A stretch of DNA of 64,000 nucleotides, taken from Rossellomorea sp. BNER. GTDB lineage: Bacteria > Bacillota > Bacilli > Bacillales > Bacillaceae_B. The stretch covers positions 17,778 to 81,777 of the forward strand of contig JANAVG010000019.1 in the NCBI GenBank assembly GCA_024213275.1, given 5' to 3'. A model generated the notes under the pieces. The model made no database searches and had not been told where the DNA came from. It saw only the letters and a list, made by a program, of their open reading frames with translations. Below are positions 24,506 to 34,251 of the stretch, piece by piece (position 1 is the first letter of the stretch; the number at the start of each line of letters is the position of its first letter). The position numbers and the translations under genes are program-made.

Positions 24506-25972
24506 TTAAAAATCAAAGCGGGAAGTAATCATTTTCTTTCTTGTATAAAAGTTCACTCCATCCTTTCCATTAACATGCATGTCACCATAAAATGAATCTT
24601 TCCAGCCTGAAAATGGGAAGAATGCCATTGTCGCTGGTACCCCAACATTAATTCCAAGCATTCCTGCATCTGCTTCTTCTCTAAATTGTCGTACCGCTTT
24701 TGCATCTTTGGTATAAATGGTTGCTCCATTTCCGAATCGCGATTTTCTTAAAAACTCCAAGCCTTCATCTAAATCTTTTGCTCTCAACAAACTCAATACA
24801 GGTGCAAAAATTTCTTCCTTTGCAATCGTCATGTTAGGGGATACATGGTCAAAAATAGTTGGGCCAAGATAATGGCCATCTGTCATTGTGTCCATTTCCT
24901 TCCTTCCATCTCGAATTAGTTCTGCTCCCTCCTCAATACCTTTTTCAATGTACCCTAATGCTTTCTCGCGATGTTCTTTACGGATGACAGGTGTTAGTAA
25001 AACTTCTTCCTCCATTCCATTGCCAATATGAAGTTCGTCTGCTTTTTTCTTTAATTCTTTCACGAATTTATCATTATCCCCGATCACTACAACTGCACTA
25101 CAAGCCATACAGCGTTGACCGGCACTTCCATAGGCTGAGCTTATAACATGATTAACTGCTTTTTCCATATCTGCATCTGGCATCACAAAATGATGATTTT
25201 TTGCACCTGATAAAGCTTGGACCCTTTTCCCATTACCAGCAGATTGTTCATATACATATTTCGCGACAGGCTGTGACCCGACAAATGAGATTGCTTTAAT
25301 ATCATCATGACTTATTAGTCCATTTACAACATCATGTGATCCATGAACAATATTTAGAACACCATTTGGTGCACCCGCTTTTGTAAATAGTTCTGCAAGC
25401 CTATTCGCAAGCATTGGAGTCCTCTCAGATGGTTTGAGTACAAAGGTGTTTCCACAAGCAATAGCAAGAGGAAACATCCATAGAGGAACCATCATTGGGA
25501 AGTTATATGGAGTTATCCCTCCGACTACTCCAAGCGGATAACGAAACATTTCTGAATCAATATTTTCTGCAATACCTGAAAGGCTCTCCCCCATCATTAA
25601 GCTTGGAGCACCAGCCGCGAATTCTACACACTCAATTCCACGTTGAACCTCACCATGCGCTTCTTTGAAAGCCTTTCCATTTTCAAGAACAATCAGCTTT
25701 GCTAATTCATCATGATTTTCAGTTAATAAATTATGATATTTAAAAAAGATTCTTGCTCGTTTTGGAACTGGAACGTCTTTCCACAATTCAAATGCCTTTT
25801 TTGCTGCTTTCACTGCTTTATTTACATCATGTAAAGTTGAAATAGGAACAGTAGCCAATATTTCTTGTGTTGCGGGATTTTGTACTTCTAATGTTTCATG
25901 ACTTTCTGCCTCTTCCCATTGTCCATTAATAAAGTTCTTTAATAAGGTTGTTTCATTTTTAGTAACTGCCAT
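24506..25972 (-). CDS. mmsA: CoA-acylating (methyl)malonate-semialdehyde dehydrogenase
   Basis: 488 aa, ALDH superfamily, ATG at 25972 after GGAGGAG. The catalytic Cys is in AGQRCMACS near residue 287. The general-base Glu of ordinary ALDHs is absent (LSGAKNHH at that place), as is typical of the CoA-dependent MMSDH group, including IolA. The enzyme converts (methyl)malonate semialdehyde, NAD and CoA to acetyl- or propionyl-CoA and CO2. It follows the PucR gene and precedes the aminotransferase, forming the last step of pyrimidine degradation. A 23-bp motif shared with the main pyd promoter lies about 65-90 bp upstream. Confidence 0.88.
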   Translation of the reverse strand: MAVTKNETTLLKNFINGQWEEAESHETLEVQNPATQEILATVPISTLHDVNKAVKAAKKAFELWKDVPVPKRARIFFKYHNLLTENHDELAKLIVLENGKAFKEAHGEVQRGIECVEFAAGAPSLMMGESLSGIAENIDSEMFRYPLGVVGGITPYNFPMMVPLWMFPLAIACGNTFVLKPSERTPMLANRLAELFTKAGAPNGVLNIVHGSHDVVNGLISHDDIKAISFVGSQPVAKYVYEQSAGNGKRVQALSGAKNHHFVMPDADMEKAVNHVISSAYGSAGQRCMACSAVVVIGDNDKFVKELKKKADELHIGNGMEEEVLLTPVIRKEHREKALGYIEKGIEEGAELIRDGRKEMDTMTDGHYLGPTIFDHVSPNMTIAKEEIFAPVLSLLRAKDLDEGLEFLRKSRFGNGATIYTKDAKAVRQFREEADAGMLGINVGVPATMAFFPFSGWKDSFYGDMHVNGKDGVNFYTRKKMITSRFDF

Positions 25973-26037
25973 CAATACTCCTCCTTATTCTGAATGTTTC
26001 AATTTCTTACATTTATTATCTCTAACTAGTCACGTTG

Positions 26038-26060
26038 TTTCATTAGACATTTTGTAAAAT
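26038..26060. promoter_or_regulatory. Candidate pyrimidine-regulon operator (mmsA promoter)
   Basis: TTTCATTAGACA followed by TTTTGTAAAAT. It matches the sequence at 35297-35319 at 20 of 23 positions and in the same orientation relative to the downstream minus-strand gene. A likely PucR binding site; no other copy was noticed in the window. Confidence 0.5.
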
Positions 26061-26113
26061 ATACGTTTACTGAAATGCTACACTTTAATCTAACTACATC
26101 TAGTATTTTCAGA

Positions 26114-27724
26114 TTATTTTACGTTCACCTGTTTCCTTTTCTCCTTAGGAAAAAGATATTCAAAGCTATGTAACATAAATTCTATAGCTACCCTTTTTTC
26201 AGGATTCATAAAATCTTTTCCCAACAACTTCTCAAGCTTTTCTAATCGATGATAGAGAGTTTGTCTAACAATAAATAGCTTTTTCGCCGTTTCCTGCTTA
26301 GAACCATGGCATGCTAAATAGGTTTGGAGGGTTTTAAAAAGTTTGCCATTATACTTTTCGTCATATTCAATGACAGGTGTTAAGTACTCAAGGATAAGTT
26401 CTTTCATATCCTTTTCGTGATGAAGCAATGAAAGGATTCGATGTAGATGTAAATCTTCATAAAAGGAATAACGATTAGAATACTCACTGTTCTGATACAC
26501 CCTTATCGTCTCAGTAGAAGATTCATAGCTTAATAATATATCTTCTAAATCATCTACGTATTTACCCACACCAAAATGAGTGAGGCTAATCAAGTTTTTC
26601 TTTACTAAATCCGATTCATAGATTCTGTTAAGTGCTTCTTTTACCCGCTGTTTCCATGTAGCAATCTGGCGCTTGTCTAATAGGATAAACACAAACTGGT
26701 TTCTTCTTTCACTAATAAGGATCGTAAATCCTTCTTGTTCAAATATGGTCCGAAAAAGCAACTGTACATAAGTAACATCTACAATTTGATGATTTTTTTT
26801 CTTTTCATATTGTGCAGAACAAACAACGGCTCCTTTTCCATTCAACTCCAATTCATGCTGATCTAAATACGCTCGTAGTTGCTCGTATGAAAACTCACCT
26901 TCTAACCAATTATTAATCCAATTGGTTTCTTCTGTTCTTCTTTTTTCCTCATTAAAAATCGTTCGTAAAAGATGTTGAGCTAATGCCGTTGATGTCCGAT
27001 CCAAAATTAGGTGGTCGAATTCACTTAACGGAAAAGATTCTTTATAAATCGTCAAAGTAGCATGCTTTTGGCCCAGTAAATAAATTGGAATGACAGCATG
27101 GTGTGTTTGATCATCTACAAGGTCTATTTTTCTTTCCAGATTTTCTCTCCTAAGAGATGAAAGTGGAGGATAATAGATTTCATCGTCTTTTTCTTCCCTA
27201 TAGATAATTTGACATTCTAGTTCCTTATATAAAACTTGGAGTATATCATTGACACTTTGGATTTCTAATAGTTTTTTGTTCAGATGCTGGGAATATCTTT
27301 CAAGATTAGAGAGTTGTTCATATTGATTATTAATTAATTCAGAATGAATATCTTGAGTAATTTCCACAAAAGGTACTTCCTCTTCAAAAATAATTATCGG
27401 AAAGTCATTTTCATTTGCAAGTGCCAATACTTCTTTAGGAATAACTTTCATAAACGTACCTATTTCAATACAAAGACCTGCCGTTTTACTAGTAATGAAT
27501 TGCTGTAGAACTGAAAGGAATGTCTTATCATTCTTCAGTGCCATCCCCGTAGAAAGTATTAACTCATTCCCATTTAGCAAGTTTTGGATCTGAATGACTT
27601 CAACGACATGTACCCATTTAATGATTCTCGATAAGCCTTTTTGACCTGCTATAACCTTTGCCGTTCCAAAATGTTTACGTGTAAGAATATCTTTTACTTG
27701 CATTGGTGTGTTTTTTTTCATCAT
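26114..27724 (-). CDS. PucR-family transcriptional regulator
   Basis: 536 aa. N-terminal PucR domain (about residues 5-125; RKHFGTAKVIAGQKGL, ELILSTGMAL), a GGDEF-like middle (about 290-400) without an active GGDEF motif, and a C-terminal HTH_30 (about 465-530; TLQTYLACHGSKQETAKKL, RQTLYHRLEKLEKLLG). PucR proteins respond to purine or pyrimidine breakdown products. Its place between the permease/dihydropyrimidinase block and the mmsA-aminotransferase block makes it the likely regulator of all of them. Start ATG-ATG after GAGGGG. Confidence 0.9.
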   Translation of the reverse strand: MMKKNTPMQVKDILTRKHFGTAKVIAGQKGLSRIIKWVHVVEVIQIQNLLNGNELILSTGMALKNDKTFLSVLQQFITSKTAGLCIEIGTFMKVIPKEVLALANENDFPIIIFEEEVPFVEITQDIHSELINNQYEQLSNLERYSQHLNKKLLEIQSVNDILQVLYKELECQIIYREEKDDEIYYPPLSSLRRENLERKIDLVDDQTHHAVIPIYLLGQKHATLTIYKESFPLSEFDHLILDRTSTALAQHLLRTIFNEEKRRTEETNWINNWLEGEFSYEQLRAYLDQHELELNGKGAVVCSAQYEKKKNHQIVDVTYVQLLFRTIFEQEGFTILISERRNQFVFILLDKRQIATWKQRVKEALNRIYESDLVKKNLISLTHFGVGKYVDDLEDILLSYESSTETIRVYQNSEYSNRYSFYEDLHLHRILSLLHHEKDMKELILEYLTPVIEYDEKYNGKLFKTLQTYLACHGSKQETAKKLFIVRQTLYHRLEKLEKLLGKDFMNPEKRVAIEFMLHSFEYLFPKEKRKQVNVK

Positions 27725-27973
27725 TTAACCCCTCTATAATACATAGGTTATGTTTTCAAACTTTGTTGCTAACAGATAAAAACTCTATTTCTTAATGCTG
27801 AGATGCTTGATGGTAAAAGACAAAATGGAATGACTAGGACAACGGGCTATTTGCCGATTGTTTTATTTAAAAACTTTCGGCTAAAGTTTCACCTACAAAT
27901 TAAGAGAATTACGAAAAATAGAAACAGGCTGAACCCAAATTAAATATTTAAGTTATTTAGGTCAGCCCATTAA

Positions 27974-28135
27974 CTAAAATTTCACAGGAATATACAATTG
28001 AATTTCCTTTAATAGTATATCGGCTTTTTCAGTATCTGAAAGAGTTGTAGAATCCCATAGATCCAATATCCATTCTAATAATAGTTCAGGAGACTGAAAC
28101 TCCTCTAAACCTTCTTTGGACATTTCAAAAGTCAA
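27974..28135 (-). CDS. Small acidic protein, unknown, in the pyrimidine operon
   Basis: 53 aa if the TTG at 28135 is used (AGGAGA eight bases upstream), 49 aa from the ATG at 28123. Rich in Glu, Asp and Leu (LEEFQSPELLLEWILDLWD), probably helical. It begins 18 bp after the stop of the 69-aa gene and ends just before a hairpin (near 27935-27970), so it is the last gene of the permease transcript. I do not recognise the family. Confidence 0.5.
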   Translation of the reverse strand: MTFEMSKEGLEEFQSPELLLEWILDLWDSTTLSDTEKADILLKEIQLYIPVKF

Positions 28136-28153
28136 TTATTTTCTCTCCTAATC

Positions 28154-28363
28154 TTAAGAAATATGCCTTACAAGCAGATTCGAAAAGTACTTTCTTGCGT
28201 CCGCTGTCGTTATGTGAAGGATCTCTGTTTCATTTAGACTAGAGTGTTTAAACTCTACAAATGCACCGCTTAGGTTTTCGCTTACACCATGAATCGTGTA
28301 GCCTTTTTCTAACAGCACATTAATTTGGTCCCTTTCAGTTAAAAACGTTTGATACTCCGACAT
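28154..28363 (-). CDS. Small hypothetical protein following the NCS1 permease
   Basis: 69 aa, ATG after AAAGGAGAG, 20 bp after the permease stop. Predicted mixed alpha/beta (NVLLEKGYTIHGVSENLSGAFVEFKH). No signal peptide, Cys motif or membrane segment. Its tight linkage to the permease and dihydropyrimidinase genes suggests a role in pyrimidine use, but the family is unknown to me. Confidence 0.65.
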   Translation of the reverse strand: MSEYQTFLTERDQINVLLEKGYTIHGVSENLSGAFVEFKHSSLNETEILHITTADARKYFSNLLVRHIS

Positions 28364-28383
28364 CTTAGCTCTCCTTTCTTATA

Positions 28384-29859
28384 TTAAATAGAAATATTAG
28401 CTCCAGAAGAAACGGTTTCTATGGGTTCTTCCAAAACCTCATCCTCAATAGTCCAATCACGTCCGACTGTAATTCCTAAATATTTCTGATCATCAGGATC
28501 CTCGATTTCTGCCTGTTTGTACAATTTAAACCACCAATATTTCGCCAAGAAATAATAGCACACTGCACCAATACTAAATCCTACAATAAAAGAATAATTT
28601 GGGACAAAATAAGAAGCAGTAGCCCCCAAAATCCAAGAAATAAAGCCTGCCATATTAACACCATTCAAGTAACGGTATTGCCCTTTGCTTTCGTATAAAT
28701 GTGGGACGTTCACTCTACGCTTTCTAAGAAAATAATAATCAGACACAAGAATACCGACAATGGCAGATAAAATTCCTCCTATGAACAGTAGAACGGGAAT
28801 AATAACTCCAAAGAGGTTCCAAGGCTGGACAATGGTTCCAACAATTCCTGCAGTAATAACACCAGCCCAAAACGGGAATTTTGGACCTCCTACATTTGAA
28901 AAGATCGTTGCAGCTGGTACAATATTTGCTGCTATATTAGTTGACCATTGAGCTAAAACGATCATTAGTAGTAATATTCCTAGAATAAAGCCGCTCGCCG
29001 CCTCTTGAAGAGCAATTACCGGATCATAATTTAGGACCGCAATATAGGCTACTGCTCCAATAATGATCATAAATGTTTGAGTAAGAGGTAGTGTGATTAA
29101 ATTTCCAATTATGGAACTTTTGTTTCTTTTAAACCAATTTCTCTCATTTTTTGGTGCTTTCATAAACCTTGAAATCGATGGTATGTCTGCAGCTAATGTT
29201 GCCCAAAAGCCCATATTACTGAAAATAACAACTAGGAATGCCGAAAATGCTGCACCGCCTGTTACAGGGTTCTCTGCCCAACTCCAAATATCCCTTCCCG
29301 CTTCTTTAGCAGTATCGGATAGTGAGCTATACATCCAAATAGAAATTAAAATAATAATTGGGGCAGCAATATCAGCAAATCGTTCTACAGCTTTAATACC
29401 AAGCGCCGTATTCACTAACTGAAGAGAAGCAAATAAAATAAAACAGATAAACCAATTATCAAAGCCAAACAAAATATTTAAAATGCCGTTCATAGCCGTA
29501 GCACCAAAATACGTATTGATTCCAAACCACATGGAAGCCGCAACCCCACGAACCAAAGAAGGAATATGAGTCCCAATAGTTCCAAAGGGAGCTCTCATGT
29601 AAACTGGAAATGATAATCCGTGTTCAATTCCAATATCTCCTGTCAAAGAAATAAATAATCCTATAGCTAGCGAACCGATCATGGTTGCAAGTACAACCAT
29701 CGGTAGAGGTATAGACATGACGCCTGCACCCCCGATAGCGAATGTAGCAAGTACAACGACCATTCCTACCCACATAAATGAATAACCAAGTATCGTAATT
29801 TTTCTACCGCTCTCCCCAATAGGTAATAAGTCTGGAGATTTCAAATAGCTTTTTTTCAT
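28384..29859 (-). CDS. NCS1-family nucleobase:cation symporter (uracil/hydantoin type)
   Basis: 491 aa from the ATG at 29859 after GAGGAGTG. About 12 membrane segments. NCS1 features: GYSFMWVGMVV in TM1, SFPVYMRAPFGTIGTHIP (near 83-100), SMWFGINTYFG, and a polar C-terminus. It imports a nucleobase or hydantoin with Na+ or H+; by context uracil, thymine or a dihydropyrimidine. It lies about 200 bp after the dihydropyrimidinase with a hairpin between, so expression may be partly uncoupled. Confidence 0.87.
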   Translation of the reverse strand: MKKSYLKSPDLLPIGESGRKITILGYSFMWVGMVVVLATFAIGGAGVMSIPLPMVVLATMIGSLAIGLFISLTGDIGIEHGLSFPVYMRAPFGTIGTHIPSLVRGVAASMWFGINTYFGATAMNGILNILFGFDNWFICFILFASLQLVNTALGIKAVERFADIAAPIIILISIWMYSSLSDTAKEAGRDIWSWAENPVTGGAAFSAFLVVIFSNMGFWATLAADIPSISRFMKAPKNERNWFKRNKSSIIGNLITLPLTQTFMIIIGAVAYIAVLNYDPVIALQEAASGFILGILLLMIVLAQWSTNIAANIVPAATIFSNVGGPKFPFWAGVITAGIVGTIVQPWNLFGVIIPVLLFIGGILSAIVGILVSDYYFLRKRRVNVPHLYESKGQYRYLNGVNMAGFISWILGATASYFVPNYSFIVGFSIGAVCYYFLAKYWWFKLYKQAEIEDPDDQKYLGITVGRDWTIEDEVLEEPIETVSSGANISI

Positions 29860-29955
29860 CTTGAACACTCCTCATTTCGGGTTTCATAAATTTAAGATGA
29901 ACTTCCGAATTGAAACGCTCTGATTATAAGGGAGCGAAACATAAAGTGTTACAAA

Positions 29956-29978
29956 CCACACCCCTTTAAGGAGTGTGG
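29956..29978 (-). terminator. Intergenic hairpin between dihydropyrimidinase and permease
   Basis: CCACACCCC / GGAGTGTGG, one mismatch, 5-nt loop; on the minus strand TTTG follows, so termination would be weak or partial. Confidence 0.45.
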
Positions 29979-30060
29979 ACTGTTCACTTCATTTCATCCC
30001 TTGAAGGAGTCGTTCTGCTATGTTTAGTCTTCATTTATAAGAAGTAAGTAGAGTATTATC

Positions 30061-31488
30061 TTATATTTGTGTAGATTGTAGAGACTCTCTTCCCTGTTCA
30101 CACACTTCCTCACCATATTTTGCGCGTTTAATAAATTGTCCACTTCCAGGTTTCCCAACGAACTGCTTCTCTTTAACAACAAATTCACCTCTAGATAAGA
30201 CAGAGACAGGTTCACCTGTTACCTTCATCCCCTCAAACGCATTATAATCAACGGCCATATGATGAGACTCAGCTGAAATGACACGTTCCACACTCGGATC
30301 AAAAATAACGATGTCAGCATCCGACCCAACCGCAATCGTTCCTTTTTTAGGGAACAAACCAAACAACTTGGCAATTCTAGTTGAAGTAATATCAACAAAC
30401 TGATTTAAAGTAATTCTTCCTTTCTTCACCCCTTCTGAGAATAAAATAGATACGCGGTCTTCAATTATTGGCCCCCCATTTGGTATCTTTGTAAAATCAC
30501 CCCTTCCCAAATCTTTTTGACCATTAAAGTCAAATGAGCATTGATCAGAGCCCAATGTTTGCAGCTGTCCATTTTTAAGAGCATTCCATAGAATATCTTG
30601 ATGCCATTTTTCTCTTAATGGTGGTGACCATACATACTTCGCCCCTTCAAAATTAGGACGTTCTAGGTAACTTTGGTCTAATACCAGGTACTGGGGACAA
30701 GTCTCTCCCCAAACATTCAACCCTTTATTTCTTGCTTCAGCGATTTTTTCAACTGCATTTGAACAGGATACATGGACGACATAGAGCTGTGAATCTGCAA
30801 GTCCGGTAAGCTGAGCTGCTCTTCCGGTGGCTTCTCCTTCTGCCTCCGGGGGTCTCGTTAGAGCATGGTAAATAGGATCTGTGTTCCCATCTTCTAAAGC
30901 TTTTTTCGTTAAATAGTCAATAACATCACCGTTTTCAGCATGAACCATCACAAGAGCACCGAGATCTTTAGCGGCAAGAAGGGTTCTAAACAAAGTTTCA
31001 TCATCTGCTTGAAATACATTTTTATATGCCATAAAAACTTTAAAAGATGTAATCCCTTCTTCTGAAATAACTTGTGGTAATTCAGCTAAAACGTCATCAT
31101 TGATTTCACCAACCATTAGATGGAAACTGTAGTCAATACATGCTTTATCTTTGGATTTGTTATGCCATGTATCAATTGAATTTTTTAATGGTTCACCTTT
31201 TGAAGTTAAACAAAAATCGATAACAGTTGTTGTACCACCAAAAGCTGCTGCCTTTGTACCTGTTTCAAAATCATCTTTTGTGACTGTTCCGCCAAATGGC
31301 ATATCTAAATGCGTATGCGGGTCAATCCCACCTGGGAGTAAATAGCGCCCTTTCGCATCAATAATTTCAGCACCTTCCTCCTCAATATGTTCACCAATAG
31401 CTGAAATCTTCCCATTTTCAATCAAAACATTTGCTTTATACGTATCTGCGGCCGTTACAATCAATCCATTTTTTATTAATTTTTTCAT
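30061..31488 (-). CDS. hydA: Dihydropyrimidinase (D-hydantoinase)
   Basis: 475 aa, amidohydrolase superfamily with cyclic amidohydrolase motifs: metal His pair in GGIDPHTHLDMPF (near residue 57), carboxylated Lys in TSFKVFMAYKN (near 150), His in VMVHAENGDV and VVHVSC, and Asp in GSDQCSF (near 315). It opens dihydrouracil or dihydrothymine to the N-carbamoyl beta-amino acid. Located 21 bp after preA in the operon preceded by preT and the beta-ureidopropionase gene. Hydantoin hydrolysis is a known side activity of the family. Confidence 0.93.
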   Translation of the reverse strand: MKKLIKNGLIVTAADTYKANVLIENGKISAIGEHIEEEGAEIIDAKGRYLLPGGIDPHTHLDMPFGGTVTKDDFETGTKAAAFGGTTTVIDFCLTSKGEPLKNSIDTWHNKSKDKACIDYSFHLMVGEINDDVLAELPQVISEEGITSFKVFMAYKNVFQADDETLFRTLLAAKDLGALVMVHAENGDVIDYLTKKALEDGNTDPIYHALTRPPEAEGEATGRAAQLTGLADSQLYVVHVSCSNAVEKIAEARNKGLNVWGETCPQYLVLDQSYLERPNFEGAKYVWSPPLREKWHQDILWNALKNGQLQTLGSDQCSFDFNGQKDLGRGDFTKIPNGGPIIEDRVSILFSEGVKKGRITLNQFVDITSTRIAKLFGLFPKKGTIAVGSDADIVIFDPSVERVISAESHHMAVDYNAFEGMKVTGEPVSVLSRGEFVVKEKQFVGKPGSGQFIKRAKYGEEVCEQGRESLQSTQI

Positions 31489-31509
31489 TTGATTTGTCTA
31501 TCTCCTCTC

Positions 31510-32796
31510 CTATTTCGTTATATCTACCTTACAATCACTTGTCGTTTTAAGTGCTTCCTGACGCTGATTCCATGTCATGACGGGATATTCAGATGGAATT
31601 TCTATCATATCGATCGCTCCATCTACTGGGCATACAATAGAGCATAAGTTACAACCAACACAGTCTTCCTCCCTAACTTGTAGAAAGCTCTTACCCTGAC
31701 CGTCTTTTAACATATCGATGCACTGATGTGACGTATCTTCACATGCAATATGACATTTGTTGCAGTTAATACAAACATCCTTATTGATTCTAGCGACAAC
31801 CTGATAATTTAAATCTAAGTTCCCCCAATCTGAAAATTTTGGTACTGCTTTTCCAACGAGATCAGAAACGGAGCTGATACCTCTGTCGTCTAAATAATTG
31901 TTTAACCCATCAATCATATCCTCTACAATTCTAAATCCATGGTGCATGGCTGCTGTGCAGACTTGAACTCCACCCGCCCCCATCAGCATGAATTCAACGG
32001 CATTTTCCCAATTCGAAACACCACCCATACCAGAAATCGGAACATTAATTCTTGGGTTACGTGCGCATTCTGCTACCATATTAAGAGCAATAGGTTTAAC
32101 AGCAGGTCCACAATAGCCACCATGTGCCCCTTTTCCAGCAACATGTGGAATTGTATTCCAAGAATCAATATCCACTCCTGCTAAAGAATTGATGGTATTA
32201 ATCATACTAATGGCATCTGCCCCTCCCCTAACTGCTGCTTCGGCTGTAACGGTTATATCAGTAATATTTGGTGTTAATTTCACAATTACAGGGGTGTTTG
32301 CTGCTTCTTTTGCCCAATACGTTTGCTTCTCAACAAGTTCTGGAACTTGACCAGATGCTGATCCCATCCCTCGTTCTGCCATTCCATGAGGACAGCCAAA
32401 GTTCAGTTCTAATCCATCTACTCCAACATCCTCCACTTTTTTGACGATTTCATGCCATTTTTCCTGTTGTGGTTCAACCATTAATGAAGCAATCACCGCA
32501 TGATTGGGGAACTTTTTCTTGGTCTCATATATTTCTTTCAAGTTCACCTCAAGTGGGCGATCTGTAATTAATTCGATATTGTTGAAACCTGCAACTCTTT
32601 GTCCATTAAAACTTACCGCTGCAAATCTTGAAGACACATTAATAATCGGGTCACCCAAAGTTTTCCAAACTGCCCCACCCCAGCCTGCTTCAAATGCACG
32701 CTGTACCTGATAGCCAGAATTTGTTGGAGGTGCTGAAGCGAGCCAGAATGGATTTGGTGATTTGATTCCTGCAAAATCAATACTTAAATCAGCCAT
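31510..32796 (-). CDS. preA: NAD-dependent dihydropyrimidine dehydrogenase, PreA subunit
   Basis: 428 aa. N-terminal dihydroorotate-dehydrogenase-like FMN barrel (about 1-310; LELNFGCPHG near 127, INTINSLAGVDID, SGMGGVSNW) and a C-terminal ferredoxin part with two [4Fe-4S] motifs (CINCNKCHIAC and CVGCNLCSIVCPVDG, about 340-395). With PreT it reduces uracil and thymine to the 5,6-dihydro forms using NADH. ATG after GAGGGGG, 26 bp after preT. Confidence 0.93.
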   Translation of the reverse strand: MADLSIDFAGIKSPNPFWLASAPPTNSGYQVQRAFEAGWGGAVWKTLGDPIINVSSRFAAVSFNGQRVAGFNNIELITDRPLEVNLKEIYETKKKFPNHAVIASLMVEPQQEKWHEIVKKVEDVGVDGLELNFGCPHGMAERGMGSASGQVPELVEKQTYWAKEAANTPVIVKLTPNITDITVTAEAAVRGGADAISMINTINSLAGVDIDSWNTIPHVAGKGAHGGYCGPAVKPIALNMVAECARNPRINVPISGMGGVSNWENAVEFMLMGAGGVQVCTAAMHHGFRIVEDMIDGLNNYLDDRGISSVSDLVGKAVPKFSDWGNLDLNYQVVARINKDVCINCNKCHIACEDTSHQCIDMLKDGQGKSFLQVREEDCVGCNLCSIVCPVDGAIDMIEIPSEYPVMTWNQRQEALKTTSDCKVDITK

Positions 32797-32822
32797 GTTT
32801 GTTCCCCCTCTTTAAACATTAC

Positions 32823-34175
32823 TTATGCACTTATGATTTTGGACAAGCTACTGTGAATACTATAAGCCACTTGTTTTCCTTGCTGTGCTGCCGTAACAAC
32901 CATTGCTTCACCTTGACCTTTTCCAAAAACAATATCCCCGCATGAAAATACCTTTGGATTAGAAGTTTGATAGCTTTCACGATCAATTTGGACAACTCCC
33001 CCTTGGTGTTTTAATCCAAATTGATTAATTAATTCAATATGTCTTGTTTGCCCAATTGCTTTTATTACGAGATCTACAGGTAGAACGAATTCAGAACCTT
33101 CTTGCTGAATTGGACGTCTTCTACCATCTCTACCTGGTTCCCCAAGTTCCATTTTGATGCATTCAATTCCAGTTACTTTACCGTTCTCATCGCCGATGAT
33201 TCTTTTAGGAGCGGTTAACCAACGGAATTCTACACCATCTTGTTTTGCAAATTCATATTCAAAGTCATAAGCAGACATTTCTTCCTGTGTCCGTCTGTAA
33301 AGGATTTTAACGTTATCTGCTCCTAACCTTACAGAACATGTAGCTCCATCAATTGCGGTATTACCAGCCCCAATGACAACAACCTTTTTGCCAACGAGTT
33401 CATCTGTCAATAATTTGGTTTTTGTATTTTTGACAAATTCAATCGCATCATGAACGCCATCAAGCTCTTCACCATCGATTTTTAAATTTGGTACATGAGC
33501 CATTCCTGCTGCAAGAACAATAGAATCAAATTTTGATAGGATTTCATCAGCTTGTATATCTCGGCCAACCCTCATATTTGTATGAATTTTAACGTCTAAT
33601 TTTTCTACTTGTTCTACTTCCCAATAAGAAACGGCTTGTGGTAAGCGGAATGACACAATGCCATACGTATTTAGTCCACCTGCTTTTTCTTCCGATTCAA
33701 ATATCGTAACTTCATATCCTAGGAGAGCAAGCTCTCTAGCAGCAGACAGTCCAGCAGGACCTCCCCCAACAATCGCAACCGTTTTTCCATTGGACTGACC
33801 CTTTTGAAAGAGTGTTTTCTGATTATGAATGGCCCAATCCGTTGCATAACGTTGTAAATTTCCAATCATAATAGGCTTTGTCGAATGATTTAAAACACAT
33901 GCCCCTTCACATAATTCTTCTGTAGGACATACTCGTGAACAGCTTGCACCGACAGGATTTGCTGCCATAATTGTTTTAGCAGAACCTTTCAAATTTCCTG
34001 AAGCAATCTTTTTTATAAACGTAGGAATGTCTATATCTGTTGGACACGCTGTAATACAAGGTGCATCGTAGCAATAAAGACATCGATTCGCCTCTTCAAT
34101 AGCCTCTCGGTTTGATAATGCAGGTTCTACCTCTTTAAAATTATCGATAATATCCGTTAAAGAAATTGATTTCAA
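32823..34175 (-). CDS. preT: NAD-dependent dihydropyrimidine dehydrogenase, PreT subunit
   Basis: 450 aa. N-terminal Cys clusters of the GltD/PreT type (CLYCYDAPCITACPT near residue 32; CSRVCPTEELCEGAC near 78), an FAD site GGGPAGLSAAREL near 138 and a second Rossmann motif GAGNTAIDGA near 270. It passes electrons from NAD(P)H to PreA. The start is TTG after GGAGGAGGG. It is the second gene of the operon, 76 bp after the beta-ureidopropionase gene. Confidence 0.91.
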   Translation of the reverse strand: MKSISLTDIIDNFKEVEPALSNREAIEEANRCLYCYDAPCITACPTDIDIPTFIKKIASGNLKGSAKTIMAANPVGASCSRVCPTEELCEGACVLNHSTKPIMIGNLQRYATDWAIHNQKTLFQKGQSNGKTVAIVGGGPAGLSAARELALLGYEVTIFESEEKAGGLNTYGIVSFRLPQAVSYWEVEQVEKLDVKIHTNMRVGRDIQADEILSKFDSIVLAAGMAHVPNLKIDGEELDGVHDAIEFVKNTKTKLLTDELVGKKVVVIGAGNTAIDGATCSVRLGADNVKILYRRTQEEMSAYDFEYEFAKQDGVEFRWLTAPKRIIGDENGKVTGIECIKMELGEPGRDGRRRPIQQEGSEFVLPVDLVIKAIGQTRHIELINQFGLKHQGGVVQIDRESYQTSNPKVFSCGDIVFGKGQGEAMVVTAAQQGKQVAYSIHSSLSKIISA

Positions 34176-34251
34176 AACGGATCCCTCCTCCTAGTAAAAA
34201 GATGAAATAAAAAGGGCTAGACTCCTATTAAAGTTTAGCCCCTGCTGATGT

